The notes below the pieces were generated by a model. It had not been told where the DNA came from. It worked only from the letters and a program-made list of their open reading frames with translations, and searched no databases. A program made the translations under genes and the position numbers. From Piezodorus guildinii (Eukaryota > Arthropoda > Insecta > Hemiptera > Pentatomidae): 64,000 nt of DNA. Of the stretch, positions 12,545 through 24,060 are shown piece after piece; within the stretch, counting starts at the first letter, position 1; each line of letters begins with the position of its first letter. The DNA lies in assembly GCA_023052935.1 (NCBI GenBank), contig CM041293.1, positions 168,289,341 through 168,353,340 of the forward strand, read 5' to 3'.

Positions 12545-13332
12545 TTGGGTTGTTACATGAAATTCTGTTTTTTATTTCTGAAAACTAAAGATTTGCAGGT
12601 CGTTGTTTTCTTCGACGTTACATATTAAAGTAAACAGATACTAATCTTACCTTTGTATTATAAACATATGCTTCCCAATCAGTTACCACTTTTTGAATAC
12701 CTGAATATGAACATGAAAACACGCGATTTTGAGTAATATTTTTGTACGAGTTAAACTCAGTCATTCAGCACTGAGGCCGCTAGAAATATTGCAAGCTTTG
12801 GAAGGGATGTTAAAAAACGGACCGATTCCTTGTTTTAAGTTTTCACTAGGGATACCGACTGGAGAACTTGCCCCGAAAGACTCCGTCGTAATATACAACG
12901 ATGTCCTCAAACATACAGTAAAGGAAACCCCTACCAAAATGTTAAAGACTTTAGCACAACTAAATGCAAGTGCATCTACGTTTTCCAGCTTTAATTTAAA
13001 GTGTATTGGAAAGTGAAAAAGCTCGAACATGGGTACTCATGATCTCATTGAGCGGAGAGCAAGACCCCATGTTTCATAAATCATACGTGCAAAAATTGAA
13101 AGAATGGCTACAAAGTCTTCGCACCTATTCTCCCGATTGTCTACAACAGATTACCACCAGTTCGGAATTTAGACAACTTGTCAAGAAAACTTTTTGAAAA
13201 TGATGATCAAGTGAAAAGTGTTTCAGATTTGGGTTTTACTTCAAGCTCAGAGTTTTTCAGTTTGGGGATAAAAAAATTGGTACACGTTGGAAAAAGTGTA
13301 GAAATAAGATGGTAAATACTTCGAATAAAATT
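12545..13332 (+). mobile_element. Internally deleted cecropia-like mariner, right end missing
   Basis: It begins with the terminal inverted repeat TTGGGTTGTTACATGAAA directly after a TA. It encodes a broken transposase: the N-terminal half (IDNDVLKHTVEGNP-like, QLNASAST, LKCIGK) joins directly to the C-terminal part (FENDDQVKS, SSEFFS). The middle, which holds the first two catalytic aspartates of the DD34D triad, is absent. The deletion junction after the HDLIERQ-like block is the same as at 14401, 41889 and 45490. The right terminal repeat is lost at the tandem-duplication junction. Confidence 0.85.
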
Positions 13333-13334
13333 AT

Positions 13335-15240
13335 TAATAATTAAAAATATAAAAGAAAAGAATATAGGTATGTCATTCGAGACTAAAATATTTTCTTATT
13401 CAACGGAAATCTCCTTAAAAGTACGCCATTGTTTGGTACTTTTCATATATTTATCATATATTAAATTTTTGAGGTATATCGTAATAAAAAAAAATAAAAA
13501 ACTGGTGCGGGCAAAACACGATTTTCTCTTAACGCTGTTGTTAAAATCGATTAAAGAATCTTACAGGTATATGCTATATATTGAATTGTGATACAGTCAA
13601 AATTAAAATGAGTGAAACTAATAAAGAATTAATTAAATTGATTTCTAGAGAATCTGTGAATTTGTGTTTATATAAACAAAAAATTATATTATTATCTAAA
13701 ATAATCAGTTAGTTTTATCGGCTTTTCAATTTTCTCTATTCAATTTTACAAGCTTGTGTATAAGATAATATATTTTCTAAAGGCTTTCTCCTTCCAACTG
13801 TATATTATACGTCTATTTTACTGTTCTTATATTCGAAAACAAAATTGGCGCGCTGTGCTTCATTGACAAGCCGCCAGGTTGCAAAACCGTCACCATGAAT
13901 TTTCCTTTTCGCGAACCCCCCCAAAAAAAGAAGTTAGTTTTATCGCTCTCCAATAACCTTTAAAAGTCCGTGAAACAGATAATATTTTTTCTAAAATCTT
14001 TAGCTAATCCAACAGTATTCTCGTATTATACATCTATTACAGTTCTTATGTTCATACAAAAAATTGGATTTTAAAAAATATTTTTGCAGTTTTCTCCTTT
14101 ATTTAGAATCGAATTCGTTTAACATATATATATTTACCTGTTTTTATATCGTTTATAACAAGATTATATTGTTATTTTTTTTGGAATCTCCAAAATTAAA
14201 AATACTTATAGGAAGAAAATTTAATATATCGGTATTTAAGCCCTTTCAGACTATTTTAATCAGAATGAAACCTACATGAGATTAGAGGCCATTTAATTGT
14301 GCATTGATATAACAGGTTTAATAAAAATCGTTTAACCTGTTTTCCATAAAAATTTTGGAAGTTGAATACCCTAAACGGGATTTAGGTATGGCTTTAACTA
14401 TTGGGTTATTTCACATAAAATGTCCGTTTTTATCGTTTCTGAAATACATAAAGGATTTTGTAGGTCTCTGTTGTTTTTCTTCCGAATGTTTACATATTTA
14501 AAGTAAACAGATACTAATCCTCTACCATTGTATTATAAACATTAGCTTCCCAATCAATTACCCACTTTTTAGAATACCTCCGAATATGAACATTGAAAAC
14601 ACGCGATTTTCGAGTAATATTTTTGTACGAGTTTAAACTCAGTCATTCAGCAGCTGAGGCCGCTAGAAATATTTGCAAGGCGTTTAGGGAAGGGAGTGTT
14701 AATAAACGGAGCCGTTGGTTTGCTAAGTTTTCAGCTGGGGATACCGACTTGGAAAACTTGCCCTGAAGAAGACCTCCGTCCGTAATAGACAACGATGTCC
14801 TCAAACATACAGTAGAAGGAAACCCCTACCAAACAGTTTAAAGGACTCTCAGCACAACTAAATGCAAGTGCATCTACCGTTTCCAGACATTTAAAGTGTA
14901 TTGGGAAAGTGAAAAAGCTCGAAACATGGGTACCTCATGATCTCATTGAGCGGCAGAGCAAGACCCCATGTTTCAAAACATACCGTGCAAAAATTGAAAG
15001 AACTGGGCTACAAAGTTCTTCCGCACCCATATTCTCCCGACTTGTCTACAACAGATTACCACCAGTTCAGGAATTTAGACAACTTCGTCAAAGGAAAACT
15101 TTTTGAAAATGATGATCAAGTGAAAAGTGCGTTTTCAGATTTTGTTTTACTTCAAAGCTCAGAGTTTTTCAGTTTGGGGATAAAAAAATTTGGTATCACG
15201 TTGGGAAAAATGTGTAGAAAAAGATGGTAAATACTTCGAA
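13335..15240 (+). repeat. Tandem duplication, unit 2
   Basis: Second unit of the direct duplication. It starts inside the sequence corresponding to the 3' end of unit 1's mariner, so the junction lies within ATAAAATTATTAATAAT. This unit keeps the full mariner right end (to 15321), which unit 1 lacks. Confidence 0.85.
13500..14398 (+). repeat. M repeat, copy in unit 2, interrupted by mariner
   Basis: Collinear with 11655-12542, starting at CTGGTGCGGGCAAAACACG and ending at the TA target of the mariner at 14399-14400. Confidence 0.75.
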
Positions 15241-15321
15241 TAAAATTATCTTGTTTTCATATCGTATTTTAAATAAAATTCCTTTACCTTGAAAACGAAC
15301 CTTTCATGTGACACAACCCAA
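14401..15321 (+). mobile_element. Internally deleted cecropia-like mariner with both ends
   Basis: A 921-base element flanked by TA (14399-14400 and 15322-15323) with inverted ends TTGGGTTRTTTCACAT and ATGTGACACAACCCAA. Reading through several frameshifts it gives the transposase N-terminal helix-turn-helix region, ASTVSRHLKCIGKVKKLE, then the shared deletion junction after HDLIERQ, then the C-terminus (NDDQVKSAFSDFV). The catalytic centre is missing, so it can only move in trans. Its nearest named family is the cecropia-like mariners that include the SETMAR transposase domain. Confidence 0.9.
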
Positions 15322-15469
15322 TAGTATTTTTTTTTTTTTTTTTACTAATTGGCAACACTGCTAACTCTATTTTAGAATAATACATGCAGAGACCTTTTAC
15401 AGAGTAACTCGAAAGTAAATATATCAATTGCTATTTATTAATGTTAGTGATTTTTTTATTGTAGCCTAC

Positions 15470-15655
15470 AGGTGACCCTAGGTGCATAAAAAAACATAAC
15501 CATCCTTGAAAAAGTGGACACCAAAAACTGGGAAACACCTGGAGAATTCGGATTAACTCAGCCTAATCACATCCTTGTACTGCTCATGACCTACAATAGT
15601 GGGAATATGTACTGAACCCAAGACCCGTAGAGGTACGGGTATAAAAAAAATAAAG
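15470..15655 (+). mobile_element. SINE fragment related to the 6098 SINE body
   Basis: Shares AAAGTGGACACCAAAAACTG and ATGTACTGAACCC with the 6098-6410 SINE body, followed by an A-rich tail. The tRNA-like head is not recognisable. A T run lies just upstream at about 15327-15345. Confidence 0.6.
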
Positions 15656-15660
15656 GTAGT

Positions 15661-16096
15661 TAATCAACAAAACATTTAATATAGTGGGATCTTTGAAGAG
15701 TACCTGACGTCGCACAGGCTCGGGACCACATCTTTACATCCCAAGGATTGTAAGGTTTTTTTCATCCCGTTTAAAATGTTATATAAAATCCCAAGACCAT
15801 CTGCCACGTGGCTTTCCTCCATTGCGGAACTTATTCATATTATTTTGTGTATTTCGAATTCTGGATTGTCACAATAGACCACATGTTATAGTACTACTTA
15901 AAAGGTCGAATAACACCATTTCATTCGCTTGATAAAATATAGTTTACGACACGTCAGATATTATTATTACTATTTTTTTTAAAATATTTATTAAGTAATA
16001 TTGTATCCTGTTTCATCAGAAAAAATAAAAAAGTCCAAAAAAGAATAAAAAGTGATAAGAGATTTCATCCCCACATCATTTAAAACAAAAACAGAA
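15661..16096. other. AT-rich spacer, nothing recognised
   Basis: No supported feature. Confidence 0.5.
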
Positions 16097-16350
16097 TATT
16101 ATAGGTGGAATAATCAGGAGTCAGTCATTTTTTTAATTTTGCCAACGTTTCGGCTCAAGCTTGTGAGCTATCATCAGGGCATTACTGAGCCATGTCCAAG
16201 CATAAACTCCAAACGTAATCTCAGTAATTGATGGATCACAAGTTTGAGCCGAAACGTTGGCAAAATTCAAAAAATGACTGACTTCTGATTATTCCACCTA
16301 TAATAGTTTCTACAGTCGACTATACATCCTCAAGAAAAACAGAATAAATT
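16097..16350. mobile_element. Penelope-like inverted-repeat relic with a hammerhead-like core
   Basis: Arms of about 70 bases (from TATAGGTGGAATAATCAGG to the mirror CCTGATTATTCCACCTATA-like end at 16313) enclose about 80 bases. On the minus strand the left arm holds CTGATGA (16177-16171), a short GCTCA/TGAGC hairpin and GAAAC (16151-16147), which is the conserved core order of a hammerhead ribozyme. The inner stretch matches 24965-24998 in reverse. The trailing TTTCTACAGTCGACTATACA is shared with the other copies. Confidence 0.7.
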
Positions 16351-16381
16351 ATAAAAAAACAAATCCTGACAAAACAAAAGA

Positions 16382-16639
16382 CATATCGCCCGCCTGAGGA
16401 CAGGACACTGCCGTCTCACTCACGAGCACCTCTTGGAACGAAGGGATCCACCTCGATGTCAACTGTATAAAGTGACTCTCACAGTAAGTCATATTTTCCA
16501 AGAGTGTCCTCGTTACAGTAGGGAATGTGTAAAATGTAGCGTACCACGTAATGTATCTGAGGCATTGAGCGATTGTGATCAGGCCGTCGACGGTGTCATT
16601 CAATTGATGAAGAACATTCGTATATATCACCTCATTTAA
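16382..16639 (+). pseudogene. C-terminal RNase H-distal region of an I-like LINE ORF2
   Basis: The open frame reads RLRTGHCRLTHEHLLERRDP followed by C-x2-(L/Y)..SHIFQECPRYS, the usual R-x-GH-x-RLTH-x-LL and zinc-binding HI-x2-ECP pattern at the end of I-group and related LINE ORF2 proteins, after the RNase H domain. One zinc-ligand cysteine appears replaced (QLYK where CxxC is expected). It ends with TAA at 16637-16639. With no RT left, it is a dead fragment. Confidence 0.75.
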
Positions 16640-16925
16640 CACATTCAGGTGATTTTACGCACGTTTTGATATTTTACTTACACTTTTTATTTTTTATTAT
16701 TTTATTTTATTTTTATACCTTTTGTTGCTAATCATCGTGTTTTTAGTTTCGATTAAATCATAATGTTTATTTTTCTATTGTTCTGTTTTATTCTTATTGA
16801 TTTCGTCCTTTTTTTTTTTTTCCCCTTATGATCGGTAAGTTAATCGTGTTCTGAAGATGTTTTGGGCAATAATAACCACTCGCAGTTTTTTGCCCTTAAA
16901 ACCAAAACAACAACAACAACGACAA
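16382..16925 (+). mobile_element. I-like LINE 3' end
   Basis: Contains the last ~85 codons of an ORF2 and a 3' UTR ending in TTGCCCTTAAAACC and a CAA-type tail (16908-16923), as common in insect I-group LINEs. 5'-truncated, directly next to the Penelope-like relic. Confidence 0.75.
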
Positions 16926-17325
16926 AAGAAATATTGAACAAAACAAAGGAATAATAGATAACTAAAGTGATAATACAGAAATCAACATCTGGAACTCTTA
17001 TTATAATTATAATATAAACATAGCATATTATAATTAAATATAAATGCTGAATTTGGAGTTCTTAAAATTAAAAGATATTATTTTATTTAACTGTTTTCCA
17101 TATATCATCTAAATAAGTAAACAATATATTAGAAGTAATTAATATTATTAAAAAAAATATTTTCGTTAGTATGCGTGGAGAGGGAATTCCGCAGAAATAC
17201 TGTAAACATTAATAAAGGGGCGGTTGTTTCTTAATTAAAAGGTATAAACCGTATATTATCCAGCCGTTATTTGTTGATATTGTAGCTAATGAGACTCCTC
17301 AGTGTTTATTTTATTAAAAAAAACA

Positions 17326-17328
<3 letters not shown>

Positions 17329-17419
<91 letters not shown>

Positions 17420-17456
17420 CACACACGCACGCACACACACACACACACACACACAT
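17329..17456. repeat. Compound microsatellite (AT)n(AC)n
   Basis: An uninterrupted AT tract (about 17329-17376) runs into an AC tract with a few GC interruptions (17377-17456). Open frames through it on both strands are artefacts of the repeat. Confidence 0.97.
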
Positions 17457-18655
17457 ATACATACGAGTATATATATATTATTTAATGACATATTGCGTAA
17501 TATTTCATTTATTTTATATTCCTAATAAATCCTAAAAAATTAATTTCCTTTTATGATTCTGGAATTTATATTCTCTTTCATTCTTTTTCAATTAAAATAC
17601 ATTCTTTAAATACTTCTAAATGTACAACTAAACCAGATTCGATGATTTCACCGAAATAATAACTTTTTCAAATGAAAAAAGTGATAATATACTAATTACT
17701 AATTTTTTTAAAAATTATTTTATTTAGAAATAACACAATCTGCCTCAATCTCGGACAATGAGTATTAATGCTATAAGAAGTCATTCATTCCTTATGTACA
17801 GTAAATAAATAAATAAAAATTACAAAGAAGAATAAATAAAGAAAAAAATAAAATAAATAAATAATAATAATCTTGGTCACATTAATACATATAATATTTA
17901 CATAATGCCCCTGGGAACACCGAATCAAACAAGTGTGCGTCGGGGCCCGAGGCCAGGAGATCCCAGCGCTTCTCAGTCAGTCGCATCACCGGTCTGAATA
18001 AGCCAGTGGAGACTGAGAGAGTGCTAACTATGAATCTATTTTTATCGGAAATGTAGGAAGATTTTTAAAAATCGAACAACCACTGGATATTTCATACTAC
18101 GATGTCATTGGTGTAACTATCAATATTGTTTGGTTTAAATCGTTTTTACACACCAATTAATTAATATATTTTTTTAACTCAAATAACGATCAACCTCACT
18201 TTGAATAAACCGTAAACCTTTGTTGTTCTTGCATTAGAACTATCAATCATTCTAAAATGTATCTTTCGCTTACAATAAAGTAATTATAAACTTTATTAAT
18301 GAGTAAATGAGTTTTCTAACCTATTATTTCGGGAGCAGCGTTTATTCCGTATGAACATTTATGAAGAATGGTTCATAGTAGTTTCCTATCATCACAAATC
18401 AGTATTTTATAATTTCGATGGTTCCAACTACGGCAGGTTGGTAGCATACCCGTAGTGATGTTATATAAAGTGGCCGTCTATACTATCAAACTAACCTAAT
18501 GTTTTTATACGCTAAAAGTAGTTATTTTAGGTCAATTTTAATGGTTTTCATGGTAGTACTATATTTTATTTATTAGTGTATTGCTAGTGTCATTGTATCA
18601 CAAACATGATGTAGTTAATGCATGTATTGACGTGATACAAAATGGCTAGTTATTG
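17457..18655. other. Mostly AT-rich sequence, nothing recognised
   Basis: No gene supported. A short GC-richer island at 17930-18020 stands out from the surroundings but has no recognisable identity. Confidence 0.5.
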
Positions 18656-18659
18656 TTAT

Positions 18660-19284
18660 TCAGAGACACCTTTTCCTTATCGAACACTGGTGTAATAACT
18701 GGCGTGTAAAGGTGAACGAAGCCAAATGTAAACACATAACCTTTACTCTTAGACGAAAATCCTGTCCGCCAGTTTATTTCAACTCATTACCGATTCCTCT
18801 CTCAGATACAGTCCGGTATCTTGGCTTACTGTTAGACAAAAGATTGACTTGGAACCCACATACAAGACTTAAAAGACAAGAATTCAACCGACGATTCGGA
18901 CAGTTATACCGACTACTCAACAGAAAATCTGAACTTACAGTTGAAAACAAATTATTAATCTACAAGACAATACTGAAGCCCATCTGGACCTACGGACTTG
19001 AACTGTGGGGGACAGCTAAACGTTCTAACATCAAACGCATTCAATCCTTTCAATCCAAAGTCCTCCGTACAATAGTAAATGCTCCTTATTATGTCTCCAA
19101 TTATACCTTGCACCACGACCTTAATGTTCCATTTATTTCAGACCTAATTCCATCCAAATTTTCCAAATTCCACCAGAACCTCATTCATCATCCTAATCCT
19201 TTAGCTCAATCCCTATCCAGCTCCACTCATCCATACAACCCACCTAGAAGGTTGAAACGGCAGTGGCCCCGCGACCTTTTGTAA
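18660..19284 (+). pseudogene. LINE A copy 3 ORF2 C-terminal fragment, frame intact
   Basis: The frame is uninterrupted from the truncation point to the stop: WCNNWRVKVNEAKCKHITFT, LGLLLDKRLTWNPHTRLKRQ, IWTYGLELWGTAKRSNIKRI, ending RLKRQWPRDLL. This covers the region after the RT active site, up to the C-terminus. It shows the full family ending (…PRDLL) that the 'full-length' copy at 56527-59199 lacks because of its TGA. The YADD active site and everything upstream are missing, so it has no enzymatic activity. Confidence 0.9.
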
Positions 19285-19535
19285 ATATATTGGAGTTCTA
19301 GCACTGGCTAGATTCTCCACTCAATGTGATGTATGTATGAGTGTGTGTATGTGTATATAGGTATAAGTGAATTATTGACTTTTGTATTGATTCATTATTG
19401 TGTATATATTTTATTGTAATTTTATGTTGTGTAAATATTGTATGAATGTAGTATGTTTGATATCATTCAGCAATACTATTAATGTCCAAATTGGGACAGA
19501 TTGTAAAATTTTCTCAATAAAAATTGTTATTACTG
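18660..19535 (+). mobile_element. Jockey-type LINE family A, copy 3 (divergent subfamily), 5'-truncated
   Basis: Same C-terminal ORF2 and 3' UTR layout as the full-length A copy but with many substitutions, so it represents another subfamily. The 3' end is CTCAATAAAAATTGTTATT. No convincing target-site duplication. Confidence 0.9.
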
Positions 19536-20527
19536 AGATTGTTATAAACGATCAGCGATATCTCAATACCTATTAAACCTACTTTCTGTTTATAAATCAA
19601 ACAGTTACTATTTTCAATGATAATCATTAATATTTTATAATATTTTGGCGGAAATTTTATTTGACGTCGCTACATTATGCAACAAACTTGCGGGGTTGGC
19701 ACCAAAGGAATTTATAAAATACATTACATTAGTGATAAAATGACACCACTAACATACTAACAACAAAAAATAACACATAAAAAACTTTAATCTTGTGCAA
19801 TTATTTCCTAGCATGAAATAATCAAAAATATTGAATTTCTGTAGCAGACAATGCGAAAATTTCATTTAGCTTGTAAATATACCTTTCTACCGAGATATAT
19901 AAAGAAAACATCTGTTTGATGGATTGTATTGCAATGACGCCCATCTTATAGGACGTCATCAGGGGTAGGTACGTACTATCGAGGTGGGCACCAAAGAAAT
20001 TTATAAACTACGTCATATTTGGGTTACAATTAAAATTTCCATTAATTGTATTATGTGAATAAGAATTAAAAAAACTCGCTACCGGTCAAGCCCTCAAACA
20101 CGTGAACTTAGGGATGGTGCTTTCTCCTAAGGCACCATCGGTATACTCACGGTAAATTTCGTAAAATGACTCTGAAGCTGATTTTCTTTTCCGGAAATAT
20201 GTATCATTAAATGAAGAAAATAATTTTTTTCTCTCCCATTTTGAGGAAGCAAAATACCACTTAAAGATAAGGAATATCAGTTGAAATTGGTGCATAAAAG
20301 TACCGTTACTAATCCTTTTTTAGACTTTGTAAACATTATTGACCAAGCAAACATGATATTATAAACATATAGACGATTAAATTGAAAAATTGATAAACGT
20401 GTATTTTTTGAAAAAATAAATGATGCCTTCAGTGTTATTTTGGACCGACCCAGGTAGGCACCATTCCTTCTGATACAAACTCCATACATAATCTTACCCT
20501 ACAGTTTCTATCATAGATTTCTCCTAA
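19536..20527. other. Unassigned sequence with one hammerhead-like relic
   Basis: No gene supported. On the minus strand 19962-19940 reads CTGATGACGTCC, a loop and GGGCGTC, resembling the left part of the Penelope-type hammerhead pattern, but GAAAC does not follow. A GGCACCAAAG.AATTTATAAA tract is repeated directly at about 19699 and 19988, so this may be a decayed terminal-repeat pair. Confidence 0.4.
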
Positions 20528-21137
20528 AACATTTTTTTTTTTAATTGAAATTTATAACTCTATTTTTTAATACAACAAGTTAATATACTAGTAATGATAA
20601 AATACATGAAGGGAAAATACCCATCGGCATAGTGGAGTAATACTATGTAATCTAAAGTAGAAGGTCTCAAAGCCATCTTCTTTTCAGACGCCTCGGAGGA
20701 TTTCTAGGAATACAAGAGGAAGCAAGGACTGTAACTAGTGGGAATGGAGTTCGTCATGGAAGGATTGATACCTGGTTCGGGCCAAATCAACAACATATGG
20801 GATGTTAAAGTCTTTATCGATAAGCTTATTCGTGAAAAAATAAGGAGCATTGAGGATTTTTCGAAGGATTTTGGATTGTAAGAATTGGAAACGGGAAGAA
20901 TTTTATGGTTTAGTAGAGCCTCAAAGCTCCGTAAGTTCGGATAGGACTTATGATGGTGATAAAGATGAGCCTTTTTTAGATAATTGGAAGGTTGGATCGT
21001 CTGTCCAGTAAGTGTTGAAGAGCGCAAAAGCGACGGGCAGATTCTTGTCGATTCAGTCTTGTATGCGGATTCCATGTTAGACGTTTGTCAAGTAGAAGTC
21101 CAAGGTAGCGGATCTGTTATTAAAGGATACTGTAGGG
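20528..21137 (-). mobile_element. Jockey-type LINE family B, copy 2, 5'-truncated and deleted
   Basis: The minus strand shares the family B C-terminus (YHHHKSYPNL frame-shifted against the IRPIWTYG block, DLNIPYVVDLARTRYQSFH in pieces) and ends in an A run at 20528-20540. Bases encoding VPVEQIHYLG are partly missing near 21115, so there is an internal gap. Dead copy. Confidence 0.83.
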
Positions 21138-21876
21138 CATAAATAAAAAAAATAAAAATACGAATATTGGTAGGAATCAGTTGAAAATGAGTTTTTAAAA
21201 AACTCTGTTTTACAGAAAAAAGGATGAAATTGTAATCTTTACAACACAGAAAGAAAAACATGCCCACCGAACACCTGAATCTCCCAGTATAATCCGCAAA
21301 TCCAAATTGTGTGGCGTGGTCTAGAGAAGGCTAGTGCTGATATATTACCATTTATCCTGCCAATAATAATCCTGATATATGACATTTAACGCCTCTGCCC
21401 CACCCACCGGTCCAACGAATGACCTTTCAATACCCAATGGAGTTAGGAATGATTTATAGGCTTCCCAATTCCTGTTTAAATACCTAATATAAACACCCGA
21501 TTCTCTTCGAATCGCAGCTGAAATTTTTAACAGCAGTACATGAACCCACATTGAGAGTACAGAACAACGAAAATCGAGATTTTAATTAATGACTACAACA
21601 TGTAAACTTATGCTATCAGAATAAAAAAAAAATCAGGTGATGGAAATATATATAAAAATAAATAATTTAAAAATAATTTATTTACTAATAATGGATAAAA
21701 ATTAGGAAATATATAAATTAAGAAAAATATAAACCAAAACATGTTTATTTAATTTTATTATTAGAAGAAAATAGATTATCTATTCCACCATTTCCACCGA
21801 CCATCTTTACGTACATGTTCATCTTCAAATTAGTATGTATAATCCTTTAAGGAACAGTTATTTATTTTTCAAAATA
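21138..21876. other. Unassigned AT-rich sequence
   Basis: A 68-residue minus frame (21551-21345) has no recognisable domain. No repeats identified. Confidence 0.5.
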
Positions 21877-22812
21877 TTAAGTTGTGTCATATGAAATGCC
21901 CGTTTTCAAGGTAAAGGATTTATATTAAAAATACGATATGAAAACAAGATAATTTTATTCGAAGTATTTACCTTATTTTTCTACACATTTTTCCCAACGT
22001 GACACCAAATTGTTTTTCATCGAACTGAAACACTCTGAGCTTTGAAGTGAAACAAAATCTGAAAAAGCACTTTTCACTTGATCATCATTTTCAAAAAGTT
22101 TTTCTTTGACGAAATTGTGTAAATTCCTCAACAGGTGGTAAGCTGTTGGAGACAAGTCGGGAGAATATGGTGGGTGCGGAACAACTTCGTAGCCCAGTTC
22201 ATTCAATTTTTGTATGGTATGTTTTGGGGTCCAGCGTTGTCGTGTAGGAGACCCTTCTGATTTAATGATCCAGATTGTTTTGTCAATTTCATTGCAGTAC
22301 GTTGTAGAGGTAAAGGTTTCAACTTTAAGTAAAAAGGAATAATGAATTATCCCAGCCATGGACCACCATACTGTAACCATCAATTTTTTTGGATGCAAAT
22401 TCGGTTTTGGCATTTGCCCCGGGGTTTCGTCGATTTTCAACCACTGCCCTGACCGACGCTGATTGTCATATGCAATCCATTTTTTATAGCAGGTAATTAT
22501 TCTTTCAAGGAAAGGATCAGTTTTTTGCCTCGCAAGCAAAGAAACGCAGGTCTCAAGGCGTTTCAATTGCTGCCGCTCAGTGAGATCATGAGGTACCCAT
22601 GTATCGAGCTTTTTTACTTTCCCAATACACTTTAAATGTCTGGAAACGGTAGATGCACTTGCATGTAGTTGTGCTGAGAGTCCTTTAACTGTTTGGTAGG
22701 GGTTTCCTTCTACTGTATGTTTGAGGACATCGTTGTCTATTACGGACGAAGATCTTCCTAAGGCGCAAGTTTTCCAAGTCGGTATCCCCAGCTGAAAACT
22801 TAGCAAACTGAC
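21877..22812 (-). mobile_element. Cecropia-like mariner, longest copy, 5' end missing
   Basis: The transposase 3' end terminal repeat (TTAAGTTGTGTCATATGAAA, 21877-21896) follows a TA. The other end is lost: near 22812 the sequence switches from transposase (just after the AGDTDLENL-equivalent) to unrelated GC-rich DNA. It is the only copy of this family in the window that retains the central region. Confidence 0.9.
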
Positions 22813-23016
22813 TAAGTAGTGGGGGGGGAGGCACAGAAGGTGCATGCGCATCTCACATGCGATAAGACAGAGAGGCGCACGGAGTGGCAGTAGGAAGACA
22901 CCCGAGTGACAGGCTGCTACGCTGGATTTGTTCTCCTCCACTACACATCCCGACGACTTCGTGAGGAAGGCGGGAGATTTTTCTGGAAAGGAGATCGGAG
23001 GAAGGAGAACTGTCAC
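21973..23016 (-). pseudogene. Chimeric open frame: GC-rich flank fused to a catalytically dead mariner transposase
   Basis: A 347-codon open frame. The first ~73 residues come from unrelated GC-rich flank, the rest is mariner transposase: ASTVSRHLKCIGKVKKLDTW, RLETCVSLLARQKTDPFLER, MVTVWWSMAGIIHYSFLLK and the C-terminal NDDQVKSAFSDFV. Family knowledge: DD34D mariners cut and paste using three aspartates. Here the first site reads TCYKKW (normally TCDEKW), the HDNARPH block with the second is deleted, and the third reads SPTAYH (normally SPTDYH). All three are gone. The fused N-terminus replaces the DNA-binding helix-turn-helix, so no transposition role is plausible. An exapted fusion is conceivable but unsupported. 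Confidence 0.85.
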
Positions 23017-24060
23017 ACGAGGACTTACGGTAATTGGGAGAGCACTATTAACCCGCCTCCCTGTGTTGTGTTGTTGTAAATAATCCTATTGGCCAGAGGA
23101 ATAAGGCCTATATAACTAAGCAATGTATATAATAGATTTAATAGAGGATATATTATGGGTTTTTTATTTTTTATTTGTTTATAAAAATATAATTTGTGTA
23201 TGTAAAGTTGAGTTTTGTTTACAGGGTTCTCTTTAATTAAGTATGAATAGTTTTGTTTTTATAATATTCTAGAGTAGGTTTTTTTTTTTTTATTTTGGTT
23301 GATGTAAATATATTTTGTATGTGTGAATTGTTTTTTTATTTTATCCTTTAATTAAATATACATGTTTTTTTATATCTTTATTATACGGGAAATTTTATGT
23401 TTGTTTATTTATGGTATGTGTAAAGGTACAGCCAGAATTTAATTTATTTACTTTTTTATAACCTAAAATAATGACTGGTTTTACTTTAAAGTTTAAGTTT
23501 AATGTTTTCGTTATTTACATTAAAAAATAACGTGGCACCCTGAATAATAGACCAGGACAAATTTGAACCCACACCCTTCTCCACTGATTGTGGGCAATCT
23601 ATGAGACGAGGGTTACACTTTGTCGGTAAAACATCAAAAGGCATTTACCTCCACGGGGCTCCATATGTTCCTCGGGAAACTTTCTAGACACTAGGACAAA
23701 GAACCCCCGGCATGGGGTACTTCTACTTAGAAGATTCGAAAAGGTCCGAGAAGTTCTATCTTCAAGAAGAGGCAGTGTTATTCCATCCTGAAGAAGATGT
23801 GAGTCGGGTCCCATCTAGAAGAAGAGAGGTCCGTCTGAGGGTCAGAGAGAGAGCAGCTGGCGGTCGAAGCAGAGAATGGGCGGCTAAGATGATTCCACCT
23901 TCGCCAGCCGAGAAAGTGTTTTCAAGGTATGTTTGTAATCTTGTATGGCAAGTGTAACTATAATGTCCCTCAGTGTTCTCAGGCTTAGTCTAACTATATT
24001 GTATATGTGTTAAGTTGTTTTAATTAATAATGTCACACTAAATAATAAAACACGTCTAAT
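22813..24060. other. GC-richer unassigned region with an exon-like piece
   Basis: 22813-23090 and 23600-23960 are clearly GC-richer than the flanks. An 81-codon frame starts at 23712 (Arg/Glu-rich, RRREVRLRVRERAAGG) and meets a good splice-donor-like AAG|GTATGT at 23926-23934. A TATA-like CCTATATAA lies at 23108. 23525-23625 on the minus strand contains a B-box-like GGGTTCAAATTTG. It could be a host exon, an LTR element piece or a SINE; I cannot decide. Confidence 0.35.

Larger units (their letters stand above)
11505..13334 (+). repeat. Tandem duplication, unit 1
   Basis: From TAATAATTAAAAATAT onward this 1830-base unit is collinear with 13335-15240. Both contain an M copy interrupted at the same base by the same deleted mariner. 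The two units differ by many one-base gaps, often in homopolymers or doublets. See the finding on possible assembly error. Confidence 0.85.

Noticed and set aside
17289..17535. Three open frames (Ile/Tyr/Thr/His repeats)
   Set aside because: They are translations of the AT/AC microsatellite.
18652..19542. Target-site duplication around LINE A copy 3 (ATTGTTATT)
   Set aside because: The right-hand match lies within the element's own 3' end (AATTGTTT-like), so it is not flanking DNA.
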